Shown here: piece by piece, positions 34,461 to 45,333 of the stretch
Layout: the number at the start of each line of letters is the position of its first letter
Numbering within the stretch: the stretch's first letter is position 1
DNA from: Nansenia antarctica
Lineage: Eukaryota > Chordata > Actinopteri > Argentiniformes > Microstomatidae
DNA: 64,000 nucleotides
Reading direction: 5' to 3'
NCBI GenBank assembly: GCA_963989245.1
Contig: OZ022345.1
Span: 52,091,794-52,155,793, forward strand
The notes under the pieces: model-generated
Databases searched by the model: none
What the model was told of the DNA's origin: nothing
The model's input: the letters and a program-made list of their open reading frames with translations, nothing else
Made by a program: the position numbers and the translations under genes

Positions 34461-35200
34461 GCTGTAAAACTTCACTGTGATCGCTAAAAGAATGTCCTCA
34501 GTAAAATGCTGCAGTATTCAGTCTAGGCCAATTAAAAATTATGTCAGCTAATATGTTGCATTTTCTTACTCAAACACCTTGCTGTGGGTAATGTACGTAA
34601 CCTGACAAAGGTTACATCAAGTGGAGCAGAGCGTAGGGGGTAATTGCTAGACATGGTCGGCCGACTCAGGATACGGAAAAACTTTCAACGGACGGCAAAT
34701 TGATATTGTATGGAGAAAAGAAAGAGGGAAAAAAAAAAGCTCAAAGGGCATTAATGCATAATTGTGTTCACATTTTAAGACTCCCTCACACACTTTCCTG
34801 ACAGACTACACAGTGACATGAATGAATAACTAGTCAAGCTACTACTCTGATAAGCGTTCATTAAATAAGCAGTTTTTTTTAATGAAGTGGTCAAAAGAAA
34901 TCAAGGCCGTCTGGCAGCTTTTCAGACTGAGTGGCCAAGCCAGGGCAGCCGAGGAGAACGCTATAGTCAACAGTAGGGACGAGCCGTTTTCAAAAACAGG
35001 TATGTCTCAAGTGTGTAAGCCATTCCAGACATGGTTGTTATTGTCGTACACTGGTGTGTCAGCTGTGCAGCGGTCAGTCGACGACTCGTGTCTTTAGCAA
35101 GTTTTTGAACGACAGTTTGTGTCGTGACGTCCTATCGGTACGTTGTATTTCCCTATCTCCGAATCCCAATCCAGCATTTTAGGCCATCTCTCGTCAACAC
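34461..35200. other. st6gal2 intron, no recognised feature
   Basis: Mixed sequence without repeats or exon motifs that I can identify. Confidence 0.45.
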
Positions 35201-35530
35201 GTCTCTAACTGGCTGCGTGTCTTCTGTGTCTCTAACTGGCTGCGTGTCTTCTGTGTCTCTAATGGGCTGCGTGTCTTCTGTGTCTCTAATGGGCTGCGTG
35301 TCTTCTGTGTCTCTAATGGGCTGCGTGTCTTCTGTGTCTCTAATGGGATGCGTGTCTTCTGTGTCTCTAATGGGCTGCGTGTCTTCTGTGTCTCTAATGG
35401 GCTGCGTGTCTTCTGTGGCTTTAACTGGCTGTGTCTTCTGTGGCTCTAACTGGCTGTGTGTCTTCTGTGGCTCTAACTGGCTGTGTGTCTTCTGTGGCTC
35501 TAACTGGCTGCTGTGTGTCTTCTGTGGCTG
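35201..35530. repeat. 27-bp minisatellite (CTAATGGGCTGCGTGTCTTC unit), about 12 units
   Basis: Because 27 is divisible by three, open frames run through the array on both strands (SLMGCVSSV on +, QPIRDTEDT on -). They have no start context or homology and are repeat artefacts. The right third diverges to GTGGCTCTAACTGGCTGTGT. Confidence 0.92.
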
Positions 35531-35675
35531 CGGAGCTGCTACTGTCAGCCCTGTCTTTGTACCTTTGTTTTGCCTGCAACGCACACGGCACACGAAAAGA
35601 AAAAAAGAAAAAATAGGCTAATCTCTAGATGGCATGCCGCCGCAGCCAGCGTGAGAGACGCTTGAGACGCGCACC

Positions 35676-36105
35676 TCACGGCTGCTCTAACCTGTTAACA
35701 TGGGCTGTGTGGCTGCTCTAACCTGTTAACATGGGCTGTGTGGCTGCTCTAACCTGTTAACATGGTCTGTATGGCAGCTCTAACCCGTTAACATGGGCTG
35801 TATGGCTGCTCTAACCCGTTAACATGGGCTGTGTGGCTGCTCTAACCCGTTAACATGGGCTGTGTGGCTGCTCTAACCTGTTAACATGGGCTGTGTGGCT
35901 GCTCTAACCTATTAACATGTGCTGTATGGCTGCTCTAACCCGTTAACATGGGCTGTATGGCTGCTCTAACCCGTTAACATGGGCTGTGTGGCTGCTCTAA
36001 TCTGTTAACATGGGCTGTATGGCTGCTCTAACCCGTTAACATGGGCTGTATGGCTGCTCTAAGCCGTTAACATGGGCTGTATGGCTGCTCCAACCCGTTA
36101 ACACG
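35676..36105. repeat. 31-bp minisatellite (GGCTGCTCTAACCCGTTAAC unit), about 14 units
   Basis: The unit ends ATGGGCTGTGT. Each unit contains GTTAAC. The start of this array shares GGCTG(C/T)…CTCTAAC with the array at 35201-35530, suggesting that one grew from the other. Confidence 0.92.
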
Positions 36106-36547
36106 GGAGCCAAAATGAAACGCACATGCGCCGCTGAGGTTGACGCTCGTGGTGTGTTTTAGGGGTCAGAGAGACTCAATCCAGAGCCCTTCCTAGCACA
36201 CATATCATCTTCACTTCATTGTAGCTAACGGCCCAAAGACGGTCATCACGGTGCTATGAAGCTTTCAGAAAACGCAGATTTAAGATCTGCGATTCAAAAA
36301 GGGCACGTGTCTGCTTCTGCAGCTCTCAGAGGAGGACTGTTGGAAGCCTTGTTCTGTGGTTGCCTCAAGGAGGAGAAGTGGTCCTCCTGATGTCCACCCC
36401 CCCCCCCCGCAGCAAACAGGCTATTGTTAGATTCCTCAGACCACCAGCCAGGGCCTACGCACACCATTACATCTGAACGGAAAAAGAACAGATTGTCTCC
36501 AGAAATGATGACATCACAGAAAAAGGACTAAATTATTCAAGTCAACA

Positions 36548-36812
36548 CGGCAGTGGAGGAGGAGGTGCAGTGGAGGGGGAGGAGGTGCAGTGGAGGGGGA
36601 GGAGGTGCAGTGGAGGGGGAGGAGGTGCATGGGAGGAGGAGGAGGAGGTGCAGTGGAGGAGGAGGAGGTGCAGTGGAGGAGGAGGTGCAGTGGAGGAGGA
36701 GGAGGTGCAGTGGAGGAGGAGGAGGTGCAGTGGAGGAGGAGGAGGTGCAGTGGAGGGGGAGGAGGTGCAGTGGAGGGGGAGGAGGTGCAGTGGAGGGGGA
36801 GGAGGTGCAGGA
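36548..36812. repeat. Purine-rich GGAGGAGGTGCAGTGGAGGA minisatellite
   Basis: Roughly 15 units of 15-21 bp, differing in the number of GGA triplets. Frames in both directions are artefacts. Confidence 0.9.
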
Positions 36813-36957
36813 GGCGGGATTCAATTTCCAAGTGATGGATTCTAGATGAATTAACCTGCTGGCCTCTGCCAACTCTATTATTCCCTCATTCAGAGTGATT
36901 ACATCATTCAGAGTGATCACAGCCATGTCTGTTCTACAACATGAGTCTCTCTGACTG

Positions 36958-37113
36958 ACGGATGGGGTGAGGATGGAGGGAGGAGGAGGAGGGGTGAGGA
37001 TGGAGGGAGGAGGAGGAGGGGTGAGGATGGAGGGAGGAGGAGGATGGAGGGAGGAGGAGGAGGGGTGAGGATGGAGGGAGGAGGAGGAGGGGTGAGGATG
37101 GAGGGAGGAGCCA
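36958..37113. repeat. Purine-rich GGATGGAGGGAGGAGGAGGA minisatellite
   Basis: About six units of 21-27 bp, all purine except single T residues. Confidence 0.9.
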
Positions 37114-37145
37114 GGTTGCTGCCAACCTGACGCAAGAGCCATGAA

Positions 37146-37314
37146 ATGAGAGAGAGAGAAGGAGAGAGAAAGAGGGGTGAGCAAGATAAAAGGAAAGAAA
37201 GAGGAGAGAGAGGGAAAGATGGGGGAGAGAGGGAAAGGGACCGAAAGGGAGTAAAAAAAAGAAAGAAAAAAAAAAGGTGAAAGAGGGGATGGGGAGAGAG
37301 AGAGAGAAAGGGGG

Positions 37315-37348
<34 letters not shown>

Positions 37349-37350
37349 AA
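37146..37350. repeat. Polypurine (GA)-rich tract
   Basis: About 200 bp with almost only A and G on the + strand. Confidence 0.9.
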
Positions 37351-37420
37351 TTGGGAGGGGTAACCTCCCATTTGTAAAAAATATACGTGGCGCACATCAG
37401 AAGTGGAGTTCAAGGATAAC

Positions 37421-37463
37421 ATGTCATGGACAGGAAGAAGAGAGGAAATACAGTATAGGAAGA

Positions 37464-37503
<40 letters not shown>

Positions 37504-37782
37504 AATGTTGGCGGATCGCTCAGGCGTTCAGCCCACAAATGAGTTCTGCGGTTGGAGGGACTGTTGAAAGTGTGTGTTCTGAAGTCCTTGATCTAGAGAC
37601 GGGTGTTGTGTGAAAACTGGTACGTTGTGATCAGATGCTCAACCAGAACACTGGTCTCTGTGGGCCTCTCAGAACGCTCCGCTCTCAAGGCTAGAGGGGC
37701 GATCAATCACAACCCATAGAAGACAGACGAGACAACCCATGTCATGGACAGGAAGAAGAGAGGAAATACAGTATAGGAAGAG
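37421..37782. repeat. Left copy of an intron segmental repeat, bounded by 44-bp direct repeats
   Basis: A 44-bp segment (ATGTCATGGACAGGAAGAAG…) occurs at 37421-37464 and again at 37739-37782. Between them is a (TG)n run and a 222-bp block (37501-37722) that recurs, with few changes, at 41962-42181. Confidence 0.9.
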
Positions 37783-37929
37783 AAGGGTGAGGAGAGAGAG
37801 AGAGAATAAGTAATGGGGGAGAGCGGGAGAGGGAGCAGAGCGATATACTGTAGTATATCAAGTTAATCTCTGATGATCTCTGATGCAAGGTTGTGGTGTG
37901 TCTGGGTGCAGCAGACCTATTCTCTCTCC

Positions 37930-38210
37930 CTCAAACACGGCTCTTCTCTCTCTCATATACATGACTCTTCTCTCTCATACATGACCCTTCTCTCTCTCTC
38001 TCATACATGACCCTTCTCTCTCTCATACATGACCCTTCTCTCTCTCTCATACATGACCCTTCTCTCTCTCACTCATACATGACCCTTCTCTCTCTCATAC
38101 GTGACCCTTCTCTCTCTCATACATGACCCTTCTCTCTCTCATACATGACCCTTCTCTCTCTCACTCATACATGACCCTTCTCTCTCATACATGACTCTTC
38201 TCTCTCTCTC
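37930..38210. repeat. Satellite of CATACATGACCCTTCTCTCT units, left block
   Basis: About 13 units of 19-25 bp, mostly the CCC variant. The same satellite resumes at 40421 with mostly the CTC variant after a 2.2-kb insertion. Confidence 0.93.
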
Positions 38211-38212
38211 AT

Positions 38213-38600
38213 TGTGATGTGTGACACACATTGTTGGTCTAATTGTCTAAGTGTTAACACCCGTGTCTTGTTTCTCAGGTGCTGATTGCACCTGGGGCCT
38301 GAGGTATAAAAGACCTGAGACCACACCACTCTGGGCTTCTTACCCGTCTGCATAGCCATGTTATTTTGTTATTGTCTTTAGTTCTTTCTGTTATTATTAT
38401 CACGCTTCCCTTAAGGAAGGGTGTGTTTGTTTTTGCAGTTATGTTGAATCTTTCGTTCGTCCTCACCAGTGAGAGTGGTAATTATTAAAATAATTGTATT
38501 TAATTCAAACCATGACTTTGTCCATCTGTTTCCATAATAACGTATCATTGACCTGTGACAACGAGCCCAGAGGGCAGTAAGTCAATGTTTACGTTATACT
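38213..38600 (+). mobile_element. Possible solo LTR or LTR fragment inside the satellite
   Basis: Starts TGTGATGTGTGACACAC, contains a TATA box GGTATAAAAGACC at about 38301-38313 and ends in a region with CCTGTGACA near 38558. It interrupts the CATACATGAC satellite, and CTCAT is found at both outer joins. However, CTCAT is also part of the satellite unit, so this is not proof. Without a second LTR or coding domain the class is uncertain. Confidence 0.35.
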
Positions 38601-40413
38601 CAGGGGTGAAAGTGGTTTGAGTTTCTTACAGGAACTATAGGCTACTACCCCAACCTTCATCGTTTCATATTGTTCTCCTCCTGCCCCCAGCTTCATGCAT
38701 CCCTGAACACACACATCGTGGTGTTGGTGTCGAAATTAGAAACACTTTAGGGCTGCCATGTTTCACCAAAAGTTTGGAGTGAGAGTTTTTGGTGGTGGAG
38801 CGACCCAAAACTGTGCACGTTTTGGTAGCGGCGGCCCCTCTCTCCCACACAATTATTTGTGCTAGTTTCCTGCAATTTTAAACCAGCACAAGAAATGAAA
38901 ATAATTGGAACATTTGATAAAACAAGAGAAATTCAGATAATATATCTTAAGTCTTAATAAACAAATACAGTAGCCTACAGAGTCTAAAACAAAATTGGGC
39001 CTCATCAAGTGAACTCAACCCCTTGGTCAGCAGCAGAAAGACCCTTGGTCATCATCTTATATACAGTGCATAGATGGCTATCATGTTATACAGTACATAC
39101 CAGGGTTTTTCCTGGGTCAAAATCAAGCCTTGGAGGTTGATGTTGTGCACGCGCAGTGCGCCCAAATTTTCTTTGAGGGACCTCCAATTGTTGTATTTGT
39201 ATTGTAAATTGTAATTATTATTATTAATAATAATAATAATAATAATAATACGATGCGATTTGAAAGTACCAGTAGGCTACCAGATACGTATGCACATATT
39301 TTGCTACCAGGGTTGCCAGATGGAATTGACAATTTCCAGCCCAACCAGTCTACAAGCTGCCGAATCCACCCGTCCAGTGTGACCAAAAGTAGCCCAATCT
39401 GGCAACACGGCTTGCTTATGGAAGCATATAGTGGACTAAGTTCAAATGTTAATGCAATTTGAGATTGCATTTGCATGTTCCACTTTTGCATGCATTCTTT
39501 CAGACAATATTCAAATTCAAATGCAATTCTAATGAGCGGATGTGTTTCCTAGAACATATAAATGCAATTGCTAATCACATTATTGCATTACAATTTGAAT
39601 ATTGACTCAAATAACGCAGGCAAAAATGGCAAATGAATATGCTATTTTGGGATTGCATAGTCATTTTCACATTAGAATGAAAATTTGAATTTTGTCAGCT
39701 ACAAAGCGGATGTGTTTACTAGAACATGTAAATGCAATTGCGTATCACATTATTGCATTACAATTTGAATATTGACTCAAATAATGCAGGCAAAAGTGGC
39801 AAATGAATATGCTATTTTGGGATTGCATAGTAATTTTTACATTAGAATGAACTTGTCAGTTTTGTCAGCTACAAAGCAGCGCATGACTTTGAAAATTAAA
39901 TGTCAAATGGCTTTGCATTATCATTTTAATATTGACAGCGAATGTGCACATCAGGTACATGAAAATGAAAATGCAAATCATTAGAATTGCATTTGAATTT
40001 GAATATTGTCTGAAAGAATGCATGCAAAAGTGGAACATACAAATGCAATCTCAAATTGCATTAACATTTGAATTAAGTCCACTATATGCTTCCATACGGC
40101 GCGACTGTAATCCCGGTCGGACTGTCTCAGTGCCCAGTGCTGCCCACCCAACCACGTCGCGTCGCGTCGGGTCTACTGTAAAGCGGGTTAACATGTCCTT
40201 TTCAAAGGTATTAAAATAGACGCAACGAAACATAACGTCAGCCATGTGTTTCCTTGTTGGAAATTATGGATCGTGAATCGTGATTGCTTCTGCACTCTGC
40301 AGCAATCGGATTTTGATTGACAGGCAGCTGCATCTCTTCCCCCAACGGCGTTCCGGCACAGAAAGTCTTGCCGGAACGCCGCACCGGACCGTTCCGGCCC
40401 ACTTTCACCTATG
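38601..40413. mobile_element. hAT-like non-autonomous element, 1,813 bp
   Basis: The ends CAGGGGTGAAAGTGG (38601) and CCACTTTCACCTATG (ending about 40413) are inverted repeats with two mismatches. A perfect 8-bp target duplication GTTATACT lies at 38593-38600 and 40414-40421. No transposase. A second inverted-repeat element (39417-40096) lies inside. Confidence 0.82.
39417..40096. mobile_element. MITE with roughly 115-bp inverted arms, nested
   Basis: The left arm starts TATGGAAGCATATAGTGGAC; the right arm ends with its reverse complement at 40096. The arms pair for about 115 bp (39417-39531 with 39981-40096). TA at both ends would fit a TA target site as used by Tc1/mariner elements. The middle holds a roughly 170-bp segment in tandem duplicate (about 39536-39705 and 39706-39880). 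Confidence 0.75.
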
Positions 40414-40420
40414 GTTATAC

Positions 40421-41420
40421 TCATACATGACTCTTCTCTCTCTCATACATGACTCTTCTCTCTCTCTCATACATGACTCTTCTCTCTCTCATACATGACT
40501 CTTCTCTCTCTCATACATGACTCTTCTCTCTCTCATACACAGATCTTCTCTCCCTCATAGATGATTTTTCTCTCCCTCATATATGACTCTTCTCTCTCTC
40601 ATACATGACTCTTCTCTCTCTCATACAAGGCTCTTCTCTCTCATACATGACTCTTCTCTCCCTCATACATGACTCTTCTCTCTCATACATGACTCTTCTC
40701 TCTCTCTCATACATGACTCCTCCCTCTCTCATACATGACTCTTCTCTCTCTCATACATGACTCTTCTCTCTCTCATACATGACTCTTCTCTCTCCCATAC
40801 ATGACTCTTCTCTCTCCCTCATACATGACTATTCTCTCTCCCTCATACATGACTCTTCTCTGTCATACATGACTCTTCTCTCTCTCATACATGACTCTTC
40901 TCACTCATATACACGGCTCTTCTTTCTCTCTCATACATGACTCTTCTCTCTCTCTCATATACATGACTCTTCTCTCTCTCTTTCTCATACATGACTCTTC
41001 CCTCTCCCATACATGACTCTTCCCTCTCCCATACATGACTTCCCTCTCTCATACATGGCTCTTCCCTCTCCCATACATGACTCTTCCCTCTCTCATACAT
41101 GACTCTTCTCTCTCTCATACATGACTCTTCTCTCTCTCATACATGACTCTTCCCTCTCCCATACATGACTCTTCCCTCTCTCATACATGACGCTTCCCTC
41201 TCCCATACATGACTCTTCCCTCTCTCATACATGACTATTCTCTCTCCCTCATACATGACTCTTCTGTCATACATGACTCTTCCCTCTCTCATACATGACG
41301 CTTCCCTCTCCCATACATGACTTCTCTTTCCCATACATGACTCTTTCCTCTCCCATACATGACTCTTTCCTCTCCCATACATGACTCTTCTCTCTCTCAT
41401 ACATGACACTTCCCTCTCAC
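40421..41420. repeat. Satellite of CATACATGACTCTTCTCTCT units, right block
   Basis: About 1 kb and more than 40 units of 19-27 bp, with CTC, CCC and TCC variants. Open frames on the - strand (YERGKSHVWEREE-like) are translated repeat. Confidence 0.94.
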
Positions 41421-41558
41421 AGGGCACAGTAGATTTGCATAACCTGCACAACATAACCTTGCCATTATGCAGCCGTTCAACACGACCTCGACATCAGCCT
41501 TGTGCACCACGTTTACATTTAGTTATTGTGTTACACCTGGGGTGAAGTGTGTGTGTTG

Positions 41559-41589
<31 letters not shown>

Positions 41590-41613
41590 TGTACAGTGTA
41601 CACAGTTACACAC

Positions 41614-41715
41614 CTTGTACAGGTTGACAGTGTAAGGTGCAGGGTCCCAGGCCACCAGAGTCACATTCTTGTAGAGAGAACTGCTGTTGAAGCGGTGTTT
41701 GGGATTGGCCAGGAT
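41614..41715 (-). CDS. st6gal2: st6gal2 exon 3
   Basis: 34 codons, phase 0 at both ends. Acceptor TTTACAG; donor AAG/GTGTGT. It encodes ILANPKHRFNSSSLYKNVTL then VAWDPAPYTVNLYK. The VAWDPAPY block is strongly conserved in ST6Gal enzymes and follows sialylmotif L. NSS and NVT are potential N-glycosylation sites, as expected for a Golgi-lumen domain. Confidence 0.95.
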
Positions 41716-41961
41716 CTGTAAAGGGGAGGAGTCACAGATTACAAAGGGAAGTCTACACTAAGGAATACGGTACGGTAACAACACTAACTGTTACAGTTTT
41801 GCTACCAAGATCAAGCTTGACGCACAACCGCACACACACGCGCGCACACGCATGTGCACTCACACACGCATGCACTCTCACACATACACACACAGAGTGA
41901 TGTCTCCTAATGACAGCCACTTCTCGAGCGTGGGCTGTGTGTGTGTGTGTGTGTGTGTGTG

Positions 41962-42181
41962 TGGAATGTTGGCGGATCGCTCAGGCGTTCAGCCCACAAA
42001 GGAGGTCTGCGGTTGGAGGGACTGTTGAAAGTGTGTGTTCTGAAGTCCTTGATCTAGAGACGGGTGTTGTGTGAAAACTGGTACGTTGTGATCAGATGCT
42101 CAACCAGAACGCTGGTCTCTGTAGGCCTCTCAGAACGCTCCGCTCTCAAAGCTAGAGGCGATCAATCACAACCCATAGAAG
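41962..42181. repeat. Right copy of the 220-bp intron repeat
   Basis: Direct repeat of 37501-37722, also preceded by a (TG)n run. Starts TGGAATGTTGGCGGATCGCT and ends CAATCACAACCCATAGAAG. It lies in the intron between st6gal2 exons 2 and 3. Confidence 0.93.
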
Positions 42182-42202
42182 TGAGAATGTGTTTGTGTTA
42201 GA

Positions 42203-42241
<39 letters not shown>

Positions 42242-42434
42242 CGTGCGTTAGTGAGTTTGTCTCCTAGAGTGAGTTATAACTCCTATTCAAAAGAACTCTC
42301 TTATGTATGATGTAACGTGTTCCTGGACTGTTCACATTGTGGATCACACAAACATGTCCACACATAACTGACCACGTGTATTATTCATCTATTGTCTTTT
42401 TTGTACATTTCTACTACCACACACGCACACACAC

Positions 42435-42532
42435 CTGTGAGTTGATGATGCGAATGGTGGTCTTATTTCCAACATCTCTTTCATAACCCCCCGTAGGTGC
42501 CGCGTTGAATCGCAGAACTGCATCATGGGAAT
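42435..42532 (-). CDS. st6gal2: st6gal2 exon 2 (core of sialylmotif L)
   Basis: Two bases completing an aspartate codon, then 32 codons. Acceptor CCCTTAG; donor CAG/GTGTGT. It encodes SHDAVLRFNAAPT and GYERDVGNKTTIRIINSQ. This is the CMP-sialic-acid-binding half of sialylmotif L, with the invariant RFN and the VGNKTT segment. Together with the end of exon 1 it makes the full motif (residues 330 to about 376). Confidence 0.96.
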
Positions 42533-42699
42533 CTAAGGGAAATGGCAGAAAACAACAACAACATCACTAGAGAGGAATAGAAGAAAAAAAACGTTTTTAG
42601 TCAATGAGACTCTGAGCTGGATGAAGAGAGAAACTGCCACCAAACCCAAACTTTAGTTCTGCCCCTTCCCAACCCAAACTCAAGTGAAGGAGCTTAGTC

Positions 42700-42930
42700 G
42701 TTCAGACAGAAGCGTACCTATGTTCGCTGGGTCCAATGTTCCCCGGTCCCGAAAAAAATTGCTTGAAAATCATTCGCTTGAAAATCATATGGAAACAGGG
42801 ATCTAGAAGCCTTTTTCAGGGAGCGGGGAACATAGGACCCGTGGAACATAGGACCCCTTTTCAGGAGCAGGGAACACAAGACCCATTTTCGGGAGGGAGC
42901 TAAGGTACCAGGGAACATAGAACCCCATTC
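42700..42930. repeat. Short dispersed GGGGAACATAGGACCC-type repeats
   Basis: GGGGAACATAGGACCC, GTGGAACATAGGACCC, GGGAACACAAGACCC and GGGAACATAGAACCC recur, facing an inverted GGTCCAATGTTCCCCGG near 42730. This could be a small foldback element. Confidence 0.45.
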
Positions 42931-43304
42931 AACCCCAGACAACCTCCTCCAAGCCTACCTGCATTCACCCCCTCATCATAAATTCTCTGCTGGTAACAAA
43001 TTATTCATTGAATGTACCTCAGCCGCACGTGCTATGCTGCGGTCCTAGGAAGAACCTGGATAAGACCAGCCAGTGTTCACTGATAACCAGACACACATAC
43101 ATATATGTATGATCACGTATGCAAGACATTCTTCTGTTGAACAGTGATAACGTGGCCCCTGGCTTGCCACTTCAGGATATTAAACACCCTCCGCATGAAC
43201 GCAGACACACACGCAAACAAACATAGGCACACGCACACTCTCTCTCTCTCTCTCCCTCCCTGCGGAAACTTTAAGAGCCTCTGAGAGATGCTGAATTGTG
43301 ACAC

Positions 43305-43631
43305 GGTCTGGTCATTTGGACCGCAAGTCGGAAACCAAATCAAAATAATCTGCCTTTTATTTTGAAACACAAATACATTTCAACGTTGTGGAGAGTCACA
43401 ACACAAACTCGCTAGTCAAGCCAAAATTCTGCAACGCAAGGGATTCGGTGAGTAATCCCCCCCACTGATACCTAGTTAACTATAACACTACTTTACATTG
43501 TTAGCAGGCTCACAAAACAAGCTGTGCTAGTTGACTAGCGAGTGTGATTTTCAACAACGCTGAAATGTATTCACATTTTTTGAAAGAAAAGTCGGAACAT
43601 TAAATCGGAATGCCGACTTGCGGACCAGACC
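43305..43631. mobile_element. Diverged inverted-repeat element, about 327 bp
   Basis: GGTCTGGTC at 43305-43313 and GACCAGACC at 43623-43631 are reverse complements. CCGCAAGTCGG/CCGACTTGCGG and CTCGCTAGTCAA/TTGACTAGCGAG pair further in. The arms are diverged and no coding sequence is present. Confidence 0.55.
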
Positions 43632-45186
43632 ATAACACAATTGTGCGACCTCTACTTGATCTGTTGCTTTTCCCCGAGCTCTTCCCTGGCTAGCGTGGCT
43701 GATCCTTCTAACCTCTCTCAGGTTAACATGAAGCTCTCTGATCTTAGTGGTCTTCACAACGCATGGTACATATTACTACCAGTCATTGAGAATGACTATT
43801 TCATTTGTGATTCAATATTACGTAGTGGAGCCCACTCTGTAAGTAGTGCACCTGTGCATTTCTACATTGGCCTTTCAGTAGTAAAATAAATAGAAAGACT
43901 GCCCTCTAGTGGTCAATGTGTGTAACTGAAGGAACTTTTACAGGCACACAGGCCACTGCTCAAGCCTTTCAGCCTTTTAGGGCCTTGCCTAGTGGCCATT
44001 GACAGGCCAGCACATACCAAAGACTGTCATCATACTTTTATACTCTAATGTGTACTCTATATACACACACATACACATCACACAAACACACGCATCCCCC
44101 TGTTGTGATGGATGGTCACGGCTAAACTGAGACTCACGTAATCTCTCCCTCTCCACTTATCGATCAGCACATGTTTACTCCAGCAGGAGTATGATGCATG
44201 GATGAATGGTTCTGTTTGCCTGGTTTGACACTTGAATGGATGTGAGGCTTACCCTTCATTCATCACTGACACCATTCAACCGTTAATGTGTGAATTGGCC
44301 TTCAGTACATCTCCTGTTTACCCTTGAGGACTTAAGCTCCTCACTGACATTGAAAGTGAGCATTTTTGTCCTCAGATGCCAGGTCAATTAATTTTCCAAA
44401 GTACTACTTGACAACCCTTGAGTTGTGTGCTTTTAAGTGCTTTTAAGCTTTTTGCAGTCGATAGAAAAATGAAAAATGAAAAATGAAAAATGCTAATGAC
44501 ATGGCCCAAAGTGGTCTCCATTTTTAAATGGAAAAACCCTGGGGCTGGATAACAAATGTGACAGGATCTGGTGAAAACGTCCTCAAGTAGGGCAATGTCA
44601 TTTTTCAGTTCTTTCCAGATTATGAAAGTACAGATTGTAAGCTTTCAAAGGATGTGTCATACACTGACATCTAAAAATAACCTAGCTGGAGAAGATATTC
44701 TTATTTGAATGTTGGTACACCTCAAACCAAATAGCAGAGAAACATAGTCTGAATCAAAAAAACAGAGGCAAAACAGCTGCTAGTAGGCTAGCGTTAAAAA
44801 GGAACATAACAACGAACATCTAACTGCCTGTTTAGCATATCACAACATGCTGTTAGAACATCAACATGCTAAAAACACATAATTACATGATCACACAGTC
44901 TTTGCTTTTGTACACGTCCTAAAACTTACGTTTACATGCCATGTATCACTTACCCAGTAGCCTATGGCAGACGATACAGTGCATCTAATTCACAAATTAT
45001 AAGTATATAGTGATCCTAAAACTGTTGTTTCAAGTGGGCTCTTTAACACTTAGGATGGCCCCTGTGGTGCCCTCTAGGGGTGTGCACTGGGGGTGAGTGT
45101 TGATTATAATCTATCCTGCATCTAAACCTGTCTTGATTGGCTGACTCTGTGCACCTGGGCCCAGTGCATCGTGGGCCATAAAAGCC
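43632..45186. other. st6gal2 intron, no recognised feature
   Basis: AT-rich sequence. Only a GAAAAATGAAAAATG-type short run at 44464-44492 is repetitive. Confidence 0.5.
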
Positions 45187-45294
45187 ACATTGCAGGACCT
45201 CCCTCTCTCTCTGCAGGACCTCACTCTCTCTCTCTCTGCAGGACCTCTTTCTCTCTCTCTCTGAAGGACCTCCCTCTCTCTCTGCAGGACCTCA

Positions 45295-45333
<39 letters not shown>

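Noticed and set aside
35124..35621. 165-codon frame with SLMGCVSSV repeats
   Set aside because: 27-bp repeat divisible by three keeps the frame open; antisense is equally open.
35201..36105. CRISPR-like regular repeats
   Set aside because: Head-to-tail minisatellites with no unique spacers, in a vertebrate nuclear genome.
36537..37422. Proline/serine-rich 286-codon - strand frame
   Set aside because: Runs across two purine minisatellites and a GA tract; no conserved domain.
39102..44540. CAGGGTTTTTCC at 39102 and GGAAAAACCCTG near 44530 as ends of one hAT element
   Set aside because: The span would include st6gal2 exons 2 and 3 and cross the end of another element; more likely two unrelated ends or chance.
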